64,000 bases of DNA from NCBI GenBank assembly GCA_017394765.1, contig JAFPXF010000019.1:41281-105280 (forward strand), in the 5' to 3' direction. Every line of letters starts with the position of its first letter. The first letter of the stretch is position 1. This DNA comes from Bacteroidales bacterium. GTDB taxonomy: Bacteria; Bacteroidota; Bacteroidia; Bacteroidales; WCHB1-69. The translations under genes were made by a program, and so were the position numbers. Of the stretch, positions 39,978 through 48,740 are shown in pieces. The notes under the pieces were generated by a model, which did no database searches, had not been told where the DNA came from, and saw nothing but the letters and a program-made list of their open reading frames with translations.

Positions 39978-41261
39978 ATGACACTCAACAGAAGCATTGC
40001 ACCGCCACAGCACCCTGTCTCCGGCATCTCCCTCACACCGCCACGCCGCCATGTACTTTCCAACGGCATCCCTGTCTTCATCATCGACAACCCCACACTC
40101 GACCTCATCCACCTGAACATCGAGTTAGCCGTGGGGTCTCTGCACGAGAGTATCAAACACACGCTCCGATTCGCCTATTTCCTGCTCAAGGAGAGCTCGC
40201 CCAGGCACACCGCCACCGAGATGGACGGATTGCTTGATTTCCATGGCGCCTCTTTCCATGTTTCCGTGACCCTTGACCGAACCCGGTTCAAAGTCGCCAT
40301 TCCCAAGAAGAACGTCCCGCTTATTCTGCCCTTTATCTATGAGTTTCTCTCCGCCCCACACTATCGCGAAGAGAATCTTTCCATATATAAAGAACGAAAA
40401 ATCAAAGATTTAGAATACAGTTCAAAGAAAACAGATGTTCGATGTTCGCAATTGGCGTTGCATGCCCTTTTCGGGGAGCGTCTGGCTGCCGGACAGTTTT
40501 CCACCCGCGAGAACCTGCAGGCGGTGACTATTCCCCAAATGGAGGCATGCCACCGCACAACCTTTTGTGCCGAGAACCTGTGCATTTACGCCACGGGCAA
40601 CTTCGATGCCGATTTGGAGCAGTGCATTGACGGACTTTTCAGCCAGGTGCCGCACGGCACAGCCGCATCACGCATCCACGACCTGGCCCTCTTTGCCGAG
40701 AGTGCCCCGCTCGTGCAGGAAGAGATGGCTGGCAGCGTACAGTCCTCCATCATGCTCTGCCGTCCCTCCATCGGCTATGGAGACCCTGAGCGCCGCGACT
40801 TGTCCATCCTCACCACGTTGACAGGCGGCTATTTCGGTTCCCGCTTGATGCAGCGCCTGCGCGAGAGGGAGGGCTACACCTACGGTGTCTATGCAGACCT
40901 CACCTTTTTCGGCAACCAATCGCTCTTCTCCATCGGCAGCGAGGTGAACGCCAAAGACACCCGCGCAGCCATCAGCGCCTGTTTTGAAGAGATGGACCGA
41001 CTCTGCCAAGAGCCTGTCAGCGAGGAGGAACTGGAACTGCTACGGCGGCAAATCGAAGGCGGCTTGCTGCGCGACGTGGAAAACTCCGTCTCCTACATGA
41101 CAAAATTCGCCTACTGGCACGCACGCGGCCTTGACGAGCACGAATTCAAGACCATGTTGCAACGCGCAAACGAAATCTCACCAGAACAACTTTTAATATT
41201 GGCAAAAAAATTTTTCGCGCACAATAATTTCACACAAATCATCGTTGGAACTATTTATTAA
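39978..41261 (+). CDS. Inactive M16 peptidase-like protein
   Basis: A 427-residue protein with the two-domain M16 (insulinase/processing-peptidase) layout. At the place of the zinc motif HxxEH it reads RFAYFLLKESS, so both zinc histidines and the catalytic Glu are missing. The C-terminal substrate-clamp Arg/Tyr motif is kept (GGYFGSRLMQRLREREGYTYG). This is the pattern of non-catalytic M16 partner subunits. No signal peptide is evident (it begins MTLNRSIAPPQHPV), so it may be cytoplasmic. It starts 9 bp after the anti-sigma-like gene and 27 bp before the next secreted protein, in one operon. Confidence 0.85.
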   Translation: MTLNRSIAPPQHPVSGISLTPPRRHVLSNGIPVFIIDNPTLDLIHLNIELAVGSLHESIKHTLRFAYFLLKESSPRHTATEMDGLLDFHGASFHVSVTLDRTRFKVAIPKKNVPLILPFIYEFLSAPHYREENLSIYKERKIKDLEYSSKKTDVRCSQLALHALFGERLAAGQFSTRENLQAVTIPQMEACHRTTFCAENLCIYATGNFDADLEQCIDGLFSQVPHGTAASRIHDLALFAESAPLVQEEMAGSVQSSIMLCRPSIGYGDPERRDLSILTTLTGGYFGSRLMQRLREREGYTYGVYADLTFFGNQSLFSIGSEVNAKDTRAAISACFEEMDRLCQEPVSEEELELLRRQIEGGLLRDVENSVSYMTKFAYWHARGLDEHEFKTMLQRANEISPEQLLILAKKFFAHNNFTQIIVGTIY

Positions 41262-41288
41262 TAAGTTTGCAATAGAGTAAGAACAGGT

Positions 41289-43343
41289 ATGCGGAAAGCG
41301 ATTGCTACAATTTGGTTGTTGGTATTGATGGCACAGGTCGTCTTTGGCTACGATCCACCCACATTGGTATGCCTGCGCCTCACCAGTGCCACGCAACTTC
41401 ATGTGGAATGGAGCAACACCACCGACTGCGGAAATTTCAACGCATACGACATCTATGTCAACGGTACTTTCATCGAGAGCTACACAGCCTCTTCCCCCTA
41501 TACACTTTGCAATTACAGCGGACGAGACATCACGGTCACGCCGGCATCCTCCTACTCCTGCCACATCATCGCACGCGACACCAACGGCGGCTCCTGGCAG
41601 TCGAACACTCTTCAGATGCCCAACCTGACAGTGACGGTCAGTCCTGACAGCTCGCGCATTTTCCTCTCCTGGGATTCTCCCTCCTCCAGCGCATTGGACT
41701 CCACCTGGGGAAGCTCCTTTTTCATCTTCAAACGCCACTATTACGAAAACGCTTTCCCGATACAGCCCTTCGCCACCGTTCCAAACACCGTCCTCACCTA
41801 TACCGACACGGCCGATGTCTGCTACAACCAAGTCTCCTACCGCGTCGATATCACCAATCGATACCCGATGGGGAACTCGCTTATCGGCACATGTCCCTTC
41901 TCCACCTCTATCGGATCCGCCATAGTGGTTGACAGAAGCAAGCCCAATCCCCCCGTTCTTGACAGCGTCTCGGTAAACGAGCAGAACCAACCTGTCTTGG
42001 GCTTTCATGCGACGGATTCAGCCATGATGGGCTACATCATCTACAGCAACGACTACGGTCCATGGGAGCCTCTCGACACCGTTTACAACTCCACCTCCTG
42101 GACCGACAACAACGATGCCGAACGGTGTTACCGCATCGCCGTGATGGATTCTTGCTCGAACGTCTCTGACATGATCGGTCAAAACATTTATCAATGCACC
42201 CTCAACATGTTCGTCAACAACTTGAATGCCTGCCAACGGTCGGCGGCTATCAGTTGGCAAACATATCCCAACCTCTGGGGCGGCATTGGCGAATACGAGA
42301 TTTTTATCAGCACAGACAACGGCACCACCTACCAGAGCGTAGCCACCACGACAGACAACAACTACACACTTGCGGATTTGACACCAGGAACGAGCTACCG
42401 GGTTTTTGTCCGCGTTCACAACACAGATCACACCATTTCCGCCTCCAGCAACCGCCGCGACTTCATTCTGGAATCAACAGGCTCCCTCGACATGACCCAC
42501 ATCCTGTCAGTATCGGTCATCGACAACGACCATATCGGCATCCATGTGCTGACCAGCGGCGACACACTCGACTTTCACGAGATTCGCCTGGAGCGCAGCG
42601 ACAACGGCACGGATTTCACCACCATTGCGACTTTGCCGTATCATGCTGCCGCCGACTATAATTTCACCGATGCCTCGGCGGAGTTCGAAAAGCGCATCTA
42701 TCACTACCGCACCCATGTGCTGGACCATTGCAACTCCGAAAGTGGATTTTCCAACGTGGAGCACAACATCCTGCTGCAAGGCGAGGCTACCACCGCCCAG
42801 GAGAATGTGCTGCGATGGATCAGCTATGGCGACAGTCCGTCCGATGTGGACCACTACAGTGTCCTGCGCAAGTTGGAAGTGGAGCCTGCCTTCAACGAAC
42901 TGCCTGACATCATAGCCCCCGCCTCGCTCAATGTCTTTCACGACGATGTGGCTGCCCTCTTCGGGGGCGGCTCCAAGTTCACCTATTATGTAACAGCAAA
43001 ACTCGCCCTTGATGAATTCGGCTTTGAAGAAACCAGCATCTCCAACCAGGTCATGGTGCAGCAGCTGCCCAACACATACATTCCCAATGCGTTCACGCCA
43101 TCGGAATCCATCAACAACATCTTCTTGCCCTCCAACACTTTCGTCTCCGGGGAACATTACAGCCTGCGCATCTATGCCCGCACCGGCGAACTCATTTTCC
43201 TGACACACGACCCGAACAGGGGTTGGGACGGAACCTCCAAAGGGAAGCCCTGTCCTATAGACACCTACGTTTACAAACTCGAATATGTGCGTCCCGACGG
43301 CACACTGTTCGAGAGGACAGGCACCGTGACGCTGATCCGATAG
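41289..43343 (+). CDS. Secreted fibronectin-III-like protein with T9SS type B sorting domain
   Basis: A 684-residue protein with signal peptide MRKAIATIWLLVLMAQVVFG. It contains several fibronectin type III-like beta domains, recognisable by segments such as LHVEWSNTTDCGNFNAYDIY, the YEIFISTDNGTTYQSVATTT repeat and LTPGTSYRVFVRVHN. A complete C-terminal type B sorting domain follows (YIPNAFTPSESINNIFLPS ... YARTGELIFLTHD ... GWDGTSKGKP ... GTVTLIR). Its C-terminus is closely related to that of the anti-sigma-like protein two genes upstream. It is predicted to cross the outer membrane by T9SS and remain on or leave the surface. No enzymatic domain was recognised. Confidence 0.9.
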   Translation: MRKAIATIWLLVLMAQVVFGYDPPTLVCLRLTSATQLHVEWSNTTDCGNFNAYDIYVNGTFIESYTASSPYTLCNYSGRDITVTPASSYSCHIIARDTNGGSWQSNTLQMPNLTVTVSPDSSRIFLSWDSPSSSALDSTWGSSFFIFKRHYYENAFPIQPFATVPNTVLTYTDTADVCYNQVSYRVDITNRYPMGNSLIGTCPFSTSIGSAIVVDRSKPNPPVLDSVSVNEQNQPVLGFHATDSAMMGYIIYSNDYGPWEPLDTVYNSTSWTDNNDAERCYRIAVMDSCSNVSDMIGQNIYQCTLNMFVNNLNACQRSAAISWQTYPNLWGGIGEYEIFISTDNGTTYQSVATTTDNNYTLADLTPGTSYRVFVRVHNTDHTISASSNRRDFILESTGSLDMTHILSVSVIDNDHIGIHVLTSGDTLDFHEIRLERSDNGTDFTTIATLPYHAAADYNFTDASAEFEKRIYHYRTHVLDHCNSESGFSNVEHNILLQGEATTAQENVLRWISYGDSPSDVDHYSVLRKLEVEPAFNELPDIIAPASLNVFHDDVAALFGGGSKFTYYVTAKLALDEFGFEETSISNQVMVQQLPNTYIPNAFTPSESINNIFLPSNTFVSGEHYSLRIYARTGELIFLTHDPNRGWDGTSKGKPCPIDTYVYKLEYVRPDGTLFERTGTVTLIR

Positions 43344-43396
43344 ACCTTCTCCATTGAGGGTATCAATTTGGCGAACACAACATTCTGTTTTTTTCC

Positions 43397-43404
43397 TACC
43401 TTTG
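43397..43404 (+). promoter_or_regulatory. -7 promoter element (TACCTTTG) for the second EamA gene
   Basis: TACCTTTGCCGCCC lies 43 bp before the GTG at 43447 and after the stop of the Fn3 protein. It supports the later start for the downstream gene. Confidence 0.65.
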
Positions 43405-43446
43405 CCGCCCAAAAAATTTCCCATCCGACCACTAACCATCAAGCTT

Positions 43447-44346
43447 GTGCAATCACTTCACAAAGAAAGCAATAAAACACTTTTCGGCACCATTTGCGGT
43501 ATTGGGGCCGCCGTATGTTATGGCACCAACCCCATAGGTGCCCGGTTATATGAGGAAGGCATGACGCCGAGCAATGTCCTTTTCTGGCGGTTTGGCCTGG
43601 CGTGGGTCATCATTGCGGCAGTGATGCTGCTCCGCAAAGAACAACTCAAGGTCTGCAGATCTGAATTTGCCACCTTGAGCATATTAGGCCTGCTGTTTCT
43701 GGCCTCATCCTTCACACTCTATGCCAGTTTCCAGCTGATGGATGTCGGGGTGGCCTCCACCCTGCTCTTCGTCTATCCGGTGCTCACCGCAGCCATCATG
43801 GCCGTTTTCTTCAAGGAAAAACTGACTTGGGCCACGACTCTCTCCATCATCCTGTCTTTCTTTGGAGTCATGCTGTTGTATTGGACACCGGACGGTGGCC
43901 GGCTTTCGGCTGCCGGTGTGGTGTTGGTGCTGATTTCGGCACTCACATACGCCTTGTACATCATCGTCATGAACCGCTCCCAACTGGCGATGTCGTCCTT
44001 CAAAATCAATTTTTATGTACTCATATACTGCGCTTTGGGCAATCTAATCCTATCGTTTTGCACCGGACATGGCGTACAGATGCCTGCCCATGCCACCAGT
44101 TGGTTCTATGTGGGGTGGCTGGCTGTCGTCCCCGCCATTCTGGCCTTGGTGATGATGGTCTATGCGGCAAAATATATCGGCTCCACCCCAACCGCCATCA
44201 TCGGGGCACTCGAACCGCTTACGGCCGTGCTCATCGGAATATTCATGTTTGGCGAGGTCTTCACCGTCCGTCTTGCATTCGGAATCCTTCTGATATCCAG
44301 CGCCGTCTTCATCATTGCCCTTTACAGCAACCGAAAAGCAGCCTGA
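43447..44346 (+). CDS. EamA/DMT family transporter (second copy)
   Basis: A 299-residue membrane protein with ten predicted helices and two EamA repeats (FGTICGIGAAVCYGTNPIGA; GSTPTAIIGALEPLTAVLIG). The GTG at 43447 (then QSLHKESNKTLFG) is preferred because a more upstream frame would include the promoter element at 43397. It belongs to the same family as the transporter at 27214 but the two are clearly diverged. The substrate is unknown. A strong terminator follows at 44386. Confidence 0.9.
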   Translation: MQSLHKESNKTLFGTICGIGAAVCYGTNPIGARLYEEGMTPSNVLFWRFGLAWVIIAAVMLLRKEQLKVCRSEFATLSILGLLFLASSFTLYASFQLMDVGVASTLLFVYPVLTAAIMAVFFKEKLTWATTLSIILSFFGVMLLYWTPDGGRLSAAGVVLVLISALTYALYIIVMNRSQLAMSSFKINFYVLIYCALGNLILSFCTGHGVQMPAHATSWFYVGWLAVVPAILALVMMVYAAKYIGSTPTAIIGALEPLTAVLIGIFMFGEVFTVRLAFGILLISSAVFIIALYSNRKAA

Positions 44347-44385
44347 CATATCATCCCCTGACAAACGAAAAGACAATGCGTAAAA

Positions 44386-44419
44386 AAGGAGTCACGAAGC
44401 ATCAGCCTCGTGACTCCTT
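44386..44419. terminator. Bidirectional terminator between EamA gene and M16 peptidase gene
   Basis: A perfect 12-bp stem AAGGAGTCACGA (44386-44397) / complement (44408-44419) with a 10-nt loop, flanked by an A run on one side and TTAAAATT on the other. It lies between convergent genes. Confidence 0.87.
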
Positions 44420-44440
44420 AAAATTATAATCGCCAGATGA

Positions 44441-47350
44441 TTAGTATCCGAAAATCTCTTCCAATGTGAGTTTTGTGACCTTTCCGTATTTCTCAAGTCC
44501 TTTCAGATCCACTTCTTTCTCATTGCCAAGCACCACGACCACTCTCTTCTGTCCTTTGATATAATTGGCATTGAAGTTCTTCACATCGTTGATGGTCATC
44601 TTTTGGATGGCATTATAGTCCGCTTTGTCCGTGGGAGCTTTCAAACCCTTTTCCTCGCAAGCCAGATAATAATTGATAATGCTCATCTTGCGGGTACGGT
44701 TGGTTCTGTATTGCGAAATCAGTGATGTTTTAGCCAGGTCGAAGTTCAGTTCAGACACGGGCATGTTGTCCAACAGGTCGGTGAAGGCCTCCATAGCGTC
44801 AATCAGTTTGTCGTTCTGCGTGCCGATGTGGGTCATGTTATAGTTGGACATGCCCTTTTCACCGGGTTCCACATAGTAGGCGGCGGCGGAGTAGGCCAAG
44901 GAGCGTTTCTCCCGGATCTCCTGGAACACGATGGAGTTCATGCTGCCACCGAAGTACTCATTGTACATCTCAATGGAGGGGCTAAACGTCCAGTTGGCAG
45001 GAATGGAGGTCGTAAGCTGGCGGCACAGCGACTGTTTGGCGTCATAATGGGCAAAATAGACCTTGTTGTCCTTCGTGGGGAGACGATCATAGTCAGGTCC
45101 CATCTTGACGGGTTTCTTGGCCGGATGCACACTGTGCTTGTCGGTGATGAGCGCTTGCAAGTCGTTGAGACTCAGGTCACCGTAATAGAGAATGCGTTGC
45201 GGCTGGGAGGTCATCGTCTTGATCTGGTTGACAACATCCTGTGCCGTGATTTTCTGCACCTCCTCGTTGCTGACGAAATACTTGCGGGTGTTGTCCTTGC
45301 CGTAGGAGACATAGCGCAGCATATTCTGGAATATGCTGTTCTGTCGGGACTTGGCATCGTTACGGCTCTTCAGCACGTCGCTGATGGAGTTTTGGACAGA
45401 CTCATCAGAAATTTTCGGGTGGTTGAGAATATCCTCCACAATGGCCATCGCTTTCTCCATATTCTCGCTCAGACCTGAGATATGGACGGTCGCGTACTTA
45501 TCGCCGAATCCGATGGAGTAAGAGCAGGCGAGGTCGTACATCTCGCGGTTGATCTGACTGAGGGTGCGGTTCTCGCTCTCAAGCTGGTCGAGGAAGGAAT
45601 TGGTGATGCCGGCCTTCTTGTCGTAAAATCTGCCATAGTTGTAGCGGTAAGCCAACTGAAAGCGACCATTATCGGTGTTTTCCACATAAAGGACCTCGTT
45701 GCCGTTGGCCTTGCCCTTCTTCATATCCTTGTTGAAATCGACGAAAACGGGTTCGATGGGGGCGACCTTCATGTTCTTGACCTCCGTCAGGAAGGAGCTC
45801 TCCACATCACGGTTCATGACCACAGGGGTGATTTCGGGCTTGTCAACTTTCTGCACGTCACGTTGTTCGCCTTGGCGTTTATAGACCACCACATAATTGT
45901 TTTTCTTGAAAATGCGGTTTGCAAAATCCACCACATCCTCTTTGGTCACATAGCTCATGTTTTCAGTCTCGTTGACCACATCTTGCCAGCTCTGGTGCGC
46001 AAGGTAAGCGAAAGCCATCTTCATGGCGCGGTTCACATTGCTCTCGAGGGAGGTCATATCACTGAGCTTTCGGTTGTTGATAGCGGCAGTGAGCAGGTCG
46101 GCATCCCAGTTGCCGGATTTCAGAATCTCGATCTGTTCCAGCAGGAGATCCTTCAGTTGTTCCAACGTCTGGCCCTGCTTGGGCATGCCGAAGAGACGGA
46201 AATAGGCATAATCGTTCATGTCGCTCACACCGGAGGCGGCATACTGGGCGAGCTGCTTCTGGTTGATGTTCTCGTCCATGATACCGCAGGAACCGTTCAT
46301 CAGCACGGCATCCACCATTTCGGCGAGGAGAACGTCGCGGGAGCCGGTGCCGGCATCAATACGGAAGCCGATTTGCACATTCTCGGCCTCCAGACCGTAC
46401 ACGTCCACCACCTTTACCTCGCGAATGGGTTTCTCCTTTACATAGGTAAAGTCTGGAATATAGCGCGGCTGAATATTTCCGAAATATTTGTCTATCAAAC
46501 GGATGGCCTCTTCAGGATTAAAATCGCCCGACATGGCGATGCAGTAGTTGTTCGGCACATAATAGGTGTAGAAGTGCTTGTTGATGTTCGTCAGCGACGG
46601 GTTCTTAAGGTGCTCGATCGTGCCGATGGTGGTCTGCGTGCCGTAAGGATGGTGCGGAAACAGCGCTTCGTTCAGCTTCTCGTAAGCCGTGCGGCTGTCG
46701 TTGGCCATGTTCATGTTCTTCTCCTCATAGACAGCCTCCAACTCGGTGTGGAAAAGTCGGAAAACGGGATTTGCGAAACGTTCGCCTTCAATCTTGAGCC
46801 AACGTTCCAGTTCGTTGCTTGGGATATCCTCCTGATAGACAGTCATGTCGTTGGAGGTAAAGGCGTTGGTACCCTGCGCCCCGATCATCGACATCATCTT
46901 GTCGTACTCGTTCGGGATGGCGTATTTGGATGCCTCGTACGACACAGAGTCGATCTGATGGTAGATGGCCTTGCGCTGGGCGGGGTCTGTGGTATGGTTA
47001 TAGACCTCGTACAGTGCCTCGATTCTCTTAAGTTGTTCCTGCTCCTTCGGCCAGTCAAGGGTGCCAAAGTGGTTGGTGCCCTTGAACATCAGATGTTCGA
47101 GATAGTGGGAAAGGCCCGTGGATTCAGACGGGTCGTTCTTGCTGCCCACACGCACCGCGATGTAGGTCTGGATACGCGGTTCGTCCTTGTTCACGGACAT
47201 GAAAACCTGAAGCCCGTTGTCCAACGTGTAGTGAATCACGTTCATCGGGTCGTTCTGATAGGTCTCCTTGTGGTAGTTTTGAGCATTGGCGCTGATAGCC
47301 AGGAGACAGAAGGCTGCCAGCAGAAATCCTGTAATACGTTTTCTATACAT
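44441..47350 (-). CDS. Exported M16 family zinc metallopeptidase (insulinase-like, double length)
   Basis: A 969-residue exported peptidase with signal peptide ending around ISANA. The catalytic zinc motif HYLEH (within LSHYLEHLMFKGTNHFG, about residue 82) is intact and a downstream Glu ligand is available in ELEAVYEEKNM. The protein contains two tandem M16 units, so both catalytic and clamp halves are on one chain, as in PqqL-type enzymes. The C-terminal half keeps the clamp segment (EIREKRSLAYSAAAYY). It should act as a periplasmic peptidase on peptides or proteins. A minus-strand -7 element lies about 90 bp upstream. Confidence 0.94.
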   Translation of the reverse strand: MYRKRITGFLLAAFCLLAISANAQNYHKETYQNDPMNVIHYTLDNGLQVFMSVNKDEPRIQTYIAVRVGSKNDPSESTGLSHYLEHLMFKGTNHFGTLDWPKEQEQLKRIEALYEVYNHTTDPAQRKAIYHQIDSVSYEASKYAIPNEYDKMMSMIGAQGTNAFTSNDMTVYQEDIPSNELERWLKIEGERFANPVFRLFHTELEAVYEEKNMNMANDSRTAYEKLNEALFPHHPYGTQTTIGTIEHLKNPSLTNINKHFYTYYVPNNYCIAMSGDFNPEEAIRLIDKYFGNIQPRYIPDFTYVKEKPIREVKVVDVYGLEAENVQIGFRIDAGTGSRDVLLAEMVDAVLMNGSCGIMDENINQKQLAQYAASGVSDMNDYAYFRLFGMPKQGQTLEQLKDLLLEQIEILKSGNWDADLLTAAINNRKLSDMTSLESNVNRAMKMAFAYLAHQSWQDVVNETENMSYVTKEDVVDFANRIFKKNNYVVVYKRQGEQRDVQKVDKPEITPVVMNRDVESSFLTEVKNMKVAPIEPVFVDFNKDMKKGKANGNEVLYVENTDNGRFQLAYRYNYGRFYDKKAGITNSFLDQLESENRTLSQINREMYDLACSYSIGFGDKYATVHISGLSENMEKAMAIVEDILNHPKISDESVQNSISDVLKSRNDAKSRQNSIFQNMLRYVSYGKDNTRKYFVSNEEVQKITAQDVVNQIKTMTSQPQRILYYGDLSLNDLQALITDKHSVHPAKKPVKMGPDYDRLPTKDNKVYFAHYDAKQSLCRQLTTSIPANWTFSPSIEMYNEYFGGSMNSIVFQEIREKRSLAYSAAAYYVEPGEKGMSNYNMTHIGTQNDKLIDAMEAFTDLLDNMPVSELNFDLAKTSLISQYRTNRTRKMSIINYYLACEEKGLKAPTDKADYNAIQKMTINDVKNFNANYIKGQKRVVVVLGNEKEVDLKGLEKYGKVTKLTLEEIFGY

Positions 47351-47440
47351 AATATTGTAAATTAAAGTGATTCAACAACAAGTAAGCATTGCCTGCGAGC
47401 TTCGCAAATCGCCGAGCAAATCCATGCATTTTTTAGGCTG

Positions 47441-47448
47441 CAAAGATA
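47441..47448 (-). promoter_or_regulatory. -7 promoter element (TATCTTTG on minus strand) for the M16 peptidase gene
   Basis: The minus strand reads TATCTTTGCAGCC, matching TAnnTTTG, 90 bp upstream of the start codon and divergent from the hydE promoter. Confidence 0.68.
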
Positions 47449-47520
47449 ATGAATTTACGACATGAGAGCACCATCTGAAAAAAATTCCCATTTTTCTGCT
47501 CCAGACATCCATTCTTTTGC

Positions 47521-47528
47521 TACTTTTG
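47521..47528 (+). promoter_or_regulatory. -7 promoter element (TACTTTTG) for hydE
   Basis: TACTTTTGCAGTCC matches TAnnTTTG, 29 bp before the chosen hydE ATG at 47558. Confidence 0.65.
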
Positions 47529-47557
47529 CAGTCCAAATTCATTGCAGAATCCAACCT

Positions 47558-48613
47558 ATGCACGCCACCGATTCCATTCGTTCCATCATAGACAAAGTAC
47601 GCGACAGTCAGGACATTGACTTGGAACAGCTCACCGCCTTGCTCGACACCGACAATCACGAGGCCATAGATCATTTGCGCACCCAAGCCCGCGAGGTGGC
47701 GCAAAGCATTTATGGCAATGCCGTCTTCATGCGCGGTCTCATTGAATTCAGCAATGTGTGCCGCAACAACTGCCGTTACTGCGGCATACGTCGCGACAAC
47801 ACCCTGACGGAGCGCTACCGGCTTGATGACGACACCATCCTCGATTGTTGTCGCATGGGCTACGAATGCGGGCTGCGAACTTTCGTGCTGCAGGCGGGCG
47901 AGGACGGACATTATGACGATCCGCACATCGTGCCGTTAGTGCAGCGCATCCGCACGGAGTTCCCTGACTGTGCCATCACGCTCTCTTTAGGTGAGCGCAG
48001 CCGCGAGAGTTACCAAAAGCTCTTCGATGCTGGCGCGAACCGCTATCTGCTGCGCCACGAGACCGCCGATGCCGACCACTATGCGTACCTTCATCCTGCC
48101 GAGATGAGCTTTGAGCACCGCATGCAGTGTCTCCGTGACCTGCGCGACATCGGATATCAGGTGGGTGCCGGCTTCATGGTCGGCTCGCCGGGACAAACCC
48201 GTAGTACTCTGCTCAAAGACCTGCAGTTCATCCGAAGCTTCAAGCCCGAGATGTGCGGTATCGGCCCCTTCATTGCGGCGCAGAACACACCCTTCGCCCA
48301 CGAGCCGAACGGCAGCGTAGAGCAGACCCTGCGCCTGCTTTCCATCATCCGGCTGCTGCATCCGCATGTGCTGCTGCCCGCCACCACAGCACTCGGCACA
48401 CTCAACGCCTTCGGACGTGAATTAGGCATACAGGCTGGCGCCAACGTGGTGATGCCCAACCTCTCCCCTACCGAAAACCGCCCCAAGTACAGCATCTACG
48501 ACGGCAAAATCTGCCTCGGCGACGATATCAGCCACTGCCGCAGCTGCCTCGAAACCCGCATCGAGTCTGTAGGCTACAAAATGGTGGTGGACAGGGGGGA
48601 CTATAAGAGATAG
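47558..48613 (+). CDS. hydE: [FeFe]-hydrogenase H-cluster radical SAM maturase HydE
   Basis: A 351-residue radical SAM enzyme required with HydF and HydG to assemble the H-cluster of [FeFe]-hydrogenase. The ATG at 47558 (MHATDSIRSIIDKV) was chosen because it follows the promoter element at 47521. The radical SAM motif is CRNNCRYC at about residues 68-75. Downstream, the FVLQAGEDGHY, SLGERSRESYQKLF and HPAEMSFEHRMQCLRDLRDIGYQVG-like segments and GFMVGSPGQT are typical of HydE and distinguish it from biotin synthase and PylB. The C-terminal cysteines (ISHCRSCLETR) are also seen in HydE proteins. No hydF, hydG or hydrogenase gene lies in the window. Confidence 0.92.
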   Translation: MHATDSIRSIIDKVRDSQDIDLEQLTALLDTDNHEAIDHLRTQAREVAQSIYGNAVFMRGLIEFSNVCRNNCRYCGIRRDNTLTERYRLDDDTILDCCRMGYECGLRTFVLQAGEDGHYDDPHIVPLVQRIRTEFPDCAITLSLGERSRESYQKLFDAGANRYLLRHETADADHYAYLHPAEMSFEHRMQCLRDLRDIGYQVGAGFMVGSPGQTRSTLLKDLQFIRSFKPEMCGIGPFIAAQNTPFAHEPNGSVEQTLRLLSIIRLLHPHVLLPATTALGTLNAFGRELGIQAGANVVMPNLSPTENRPKYSIYDGKICLGDDISHCRSCLETRIESVGYKMVVDRGDYKR

Positions 48614-48632
48614 CGATTGACAGATAAAAAAA

Positions 48633-48656
48633 GCACTTGCGAAGAATCGCAAGTGC
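48633..48656 (-). terminator. Terminator of tRNA-Ala, also usable by hydE
   Basis: A perfect 10-bp stem GCACTTGCGA / TCGCAAGTGC with a 4-nt loop is followed on the minus strand by seven T residues. It lies 10 bp past the tRNA 3' end and 19 bp past the hydE stop. Confidence 0.9.
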
Positions 48657-48666
48657 CTGTTTGATG

Positions 48667-48740
48667 TGGAGCGTATGAGAATCGAACTCACGACCTCCTG
48701 ACTGCCAGTCAGACGCTCTAGCCAACTGAGCTAACGCCCC
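48667..48740 (-). tRNA. tRNA-Ala (anticodon GGC)
   Basis: A 74-nt cloverleaf on the minus strand. The acceptor arm GGGGCGT pairs with ACGCTCC, and the third pair is G-U, the G3:U70 alanine identity element. The D-arm is GCTC...GAGC. The anticodon stem TCTGA/TCAGG encloses loop CTGGCAG with anticodon GGC, which reads GCC. The T-arm contains GTTCGAT. The discriminator is A and the CCA end is not encoded. A promoter element lies upstream and a strong terminator follows. Confidence 0.96.

Noticed and set aside
45482..47365. 627-residue plus-strand frame opposite the M16 peptidase gene
   Set aside because: Low-complexity His/Val/Leu-rich translation without motifs; the minus strand encodes a complete M16 enzyme with HxxEH and a signal peptide.
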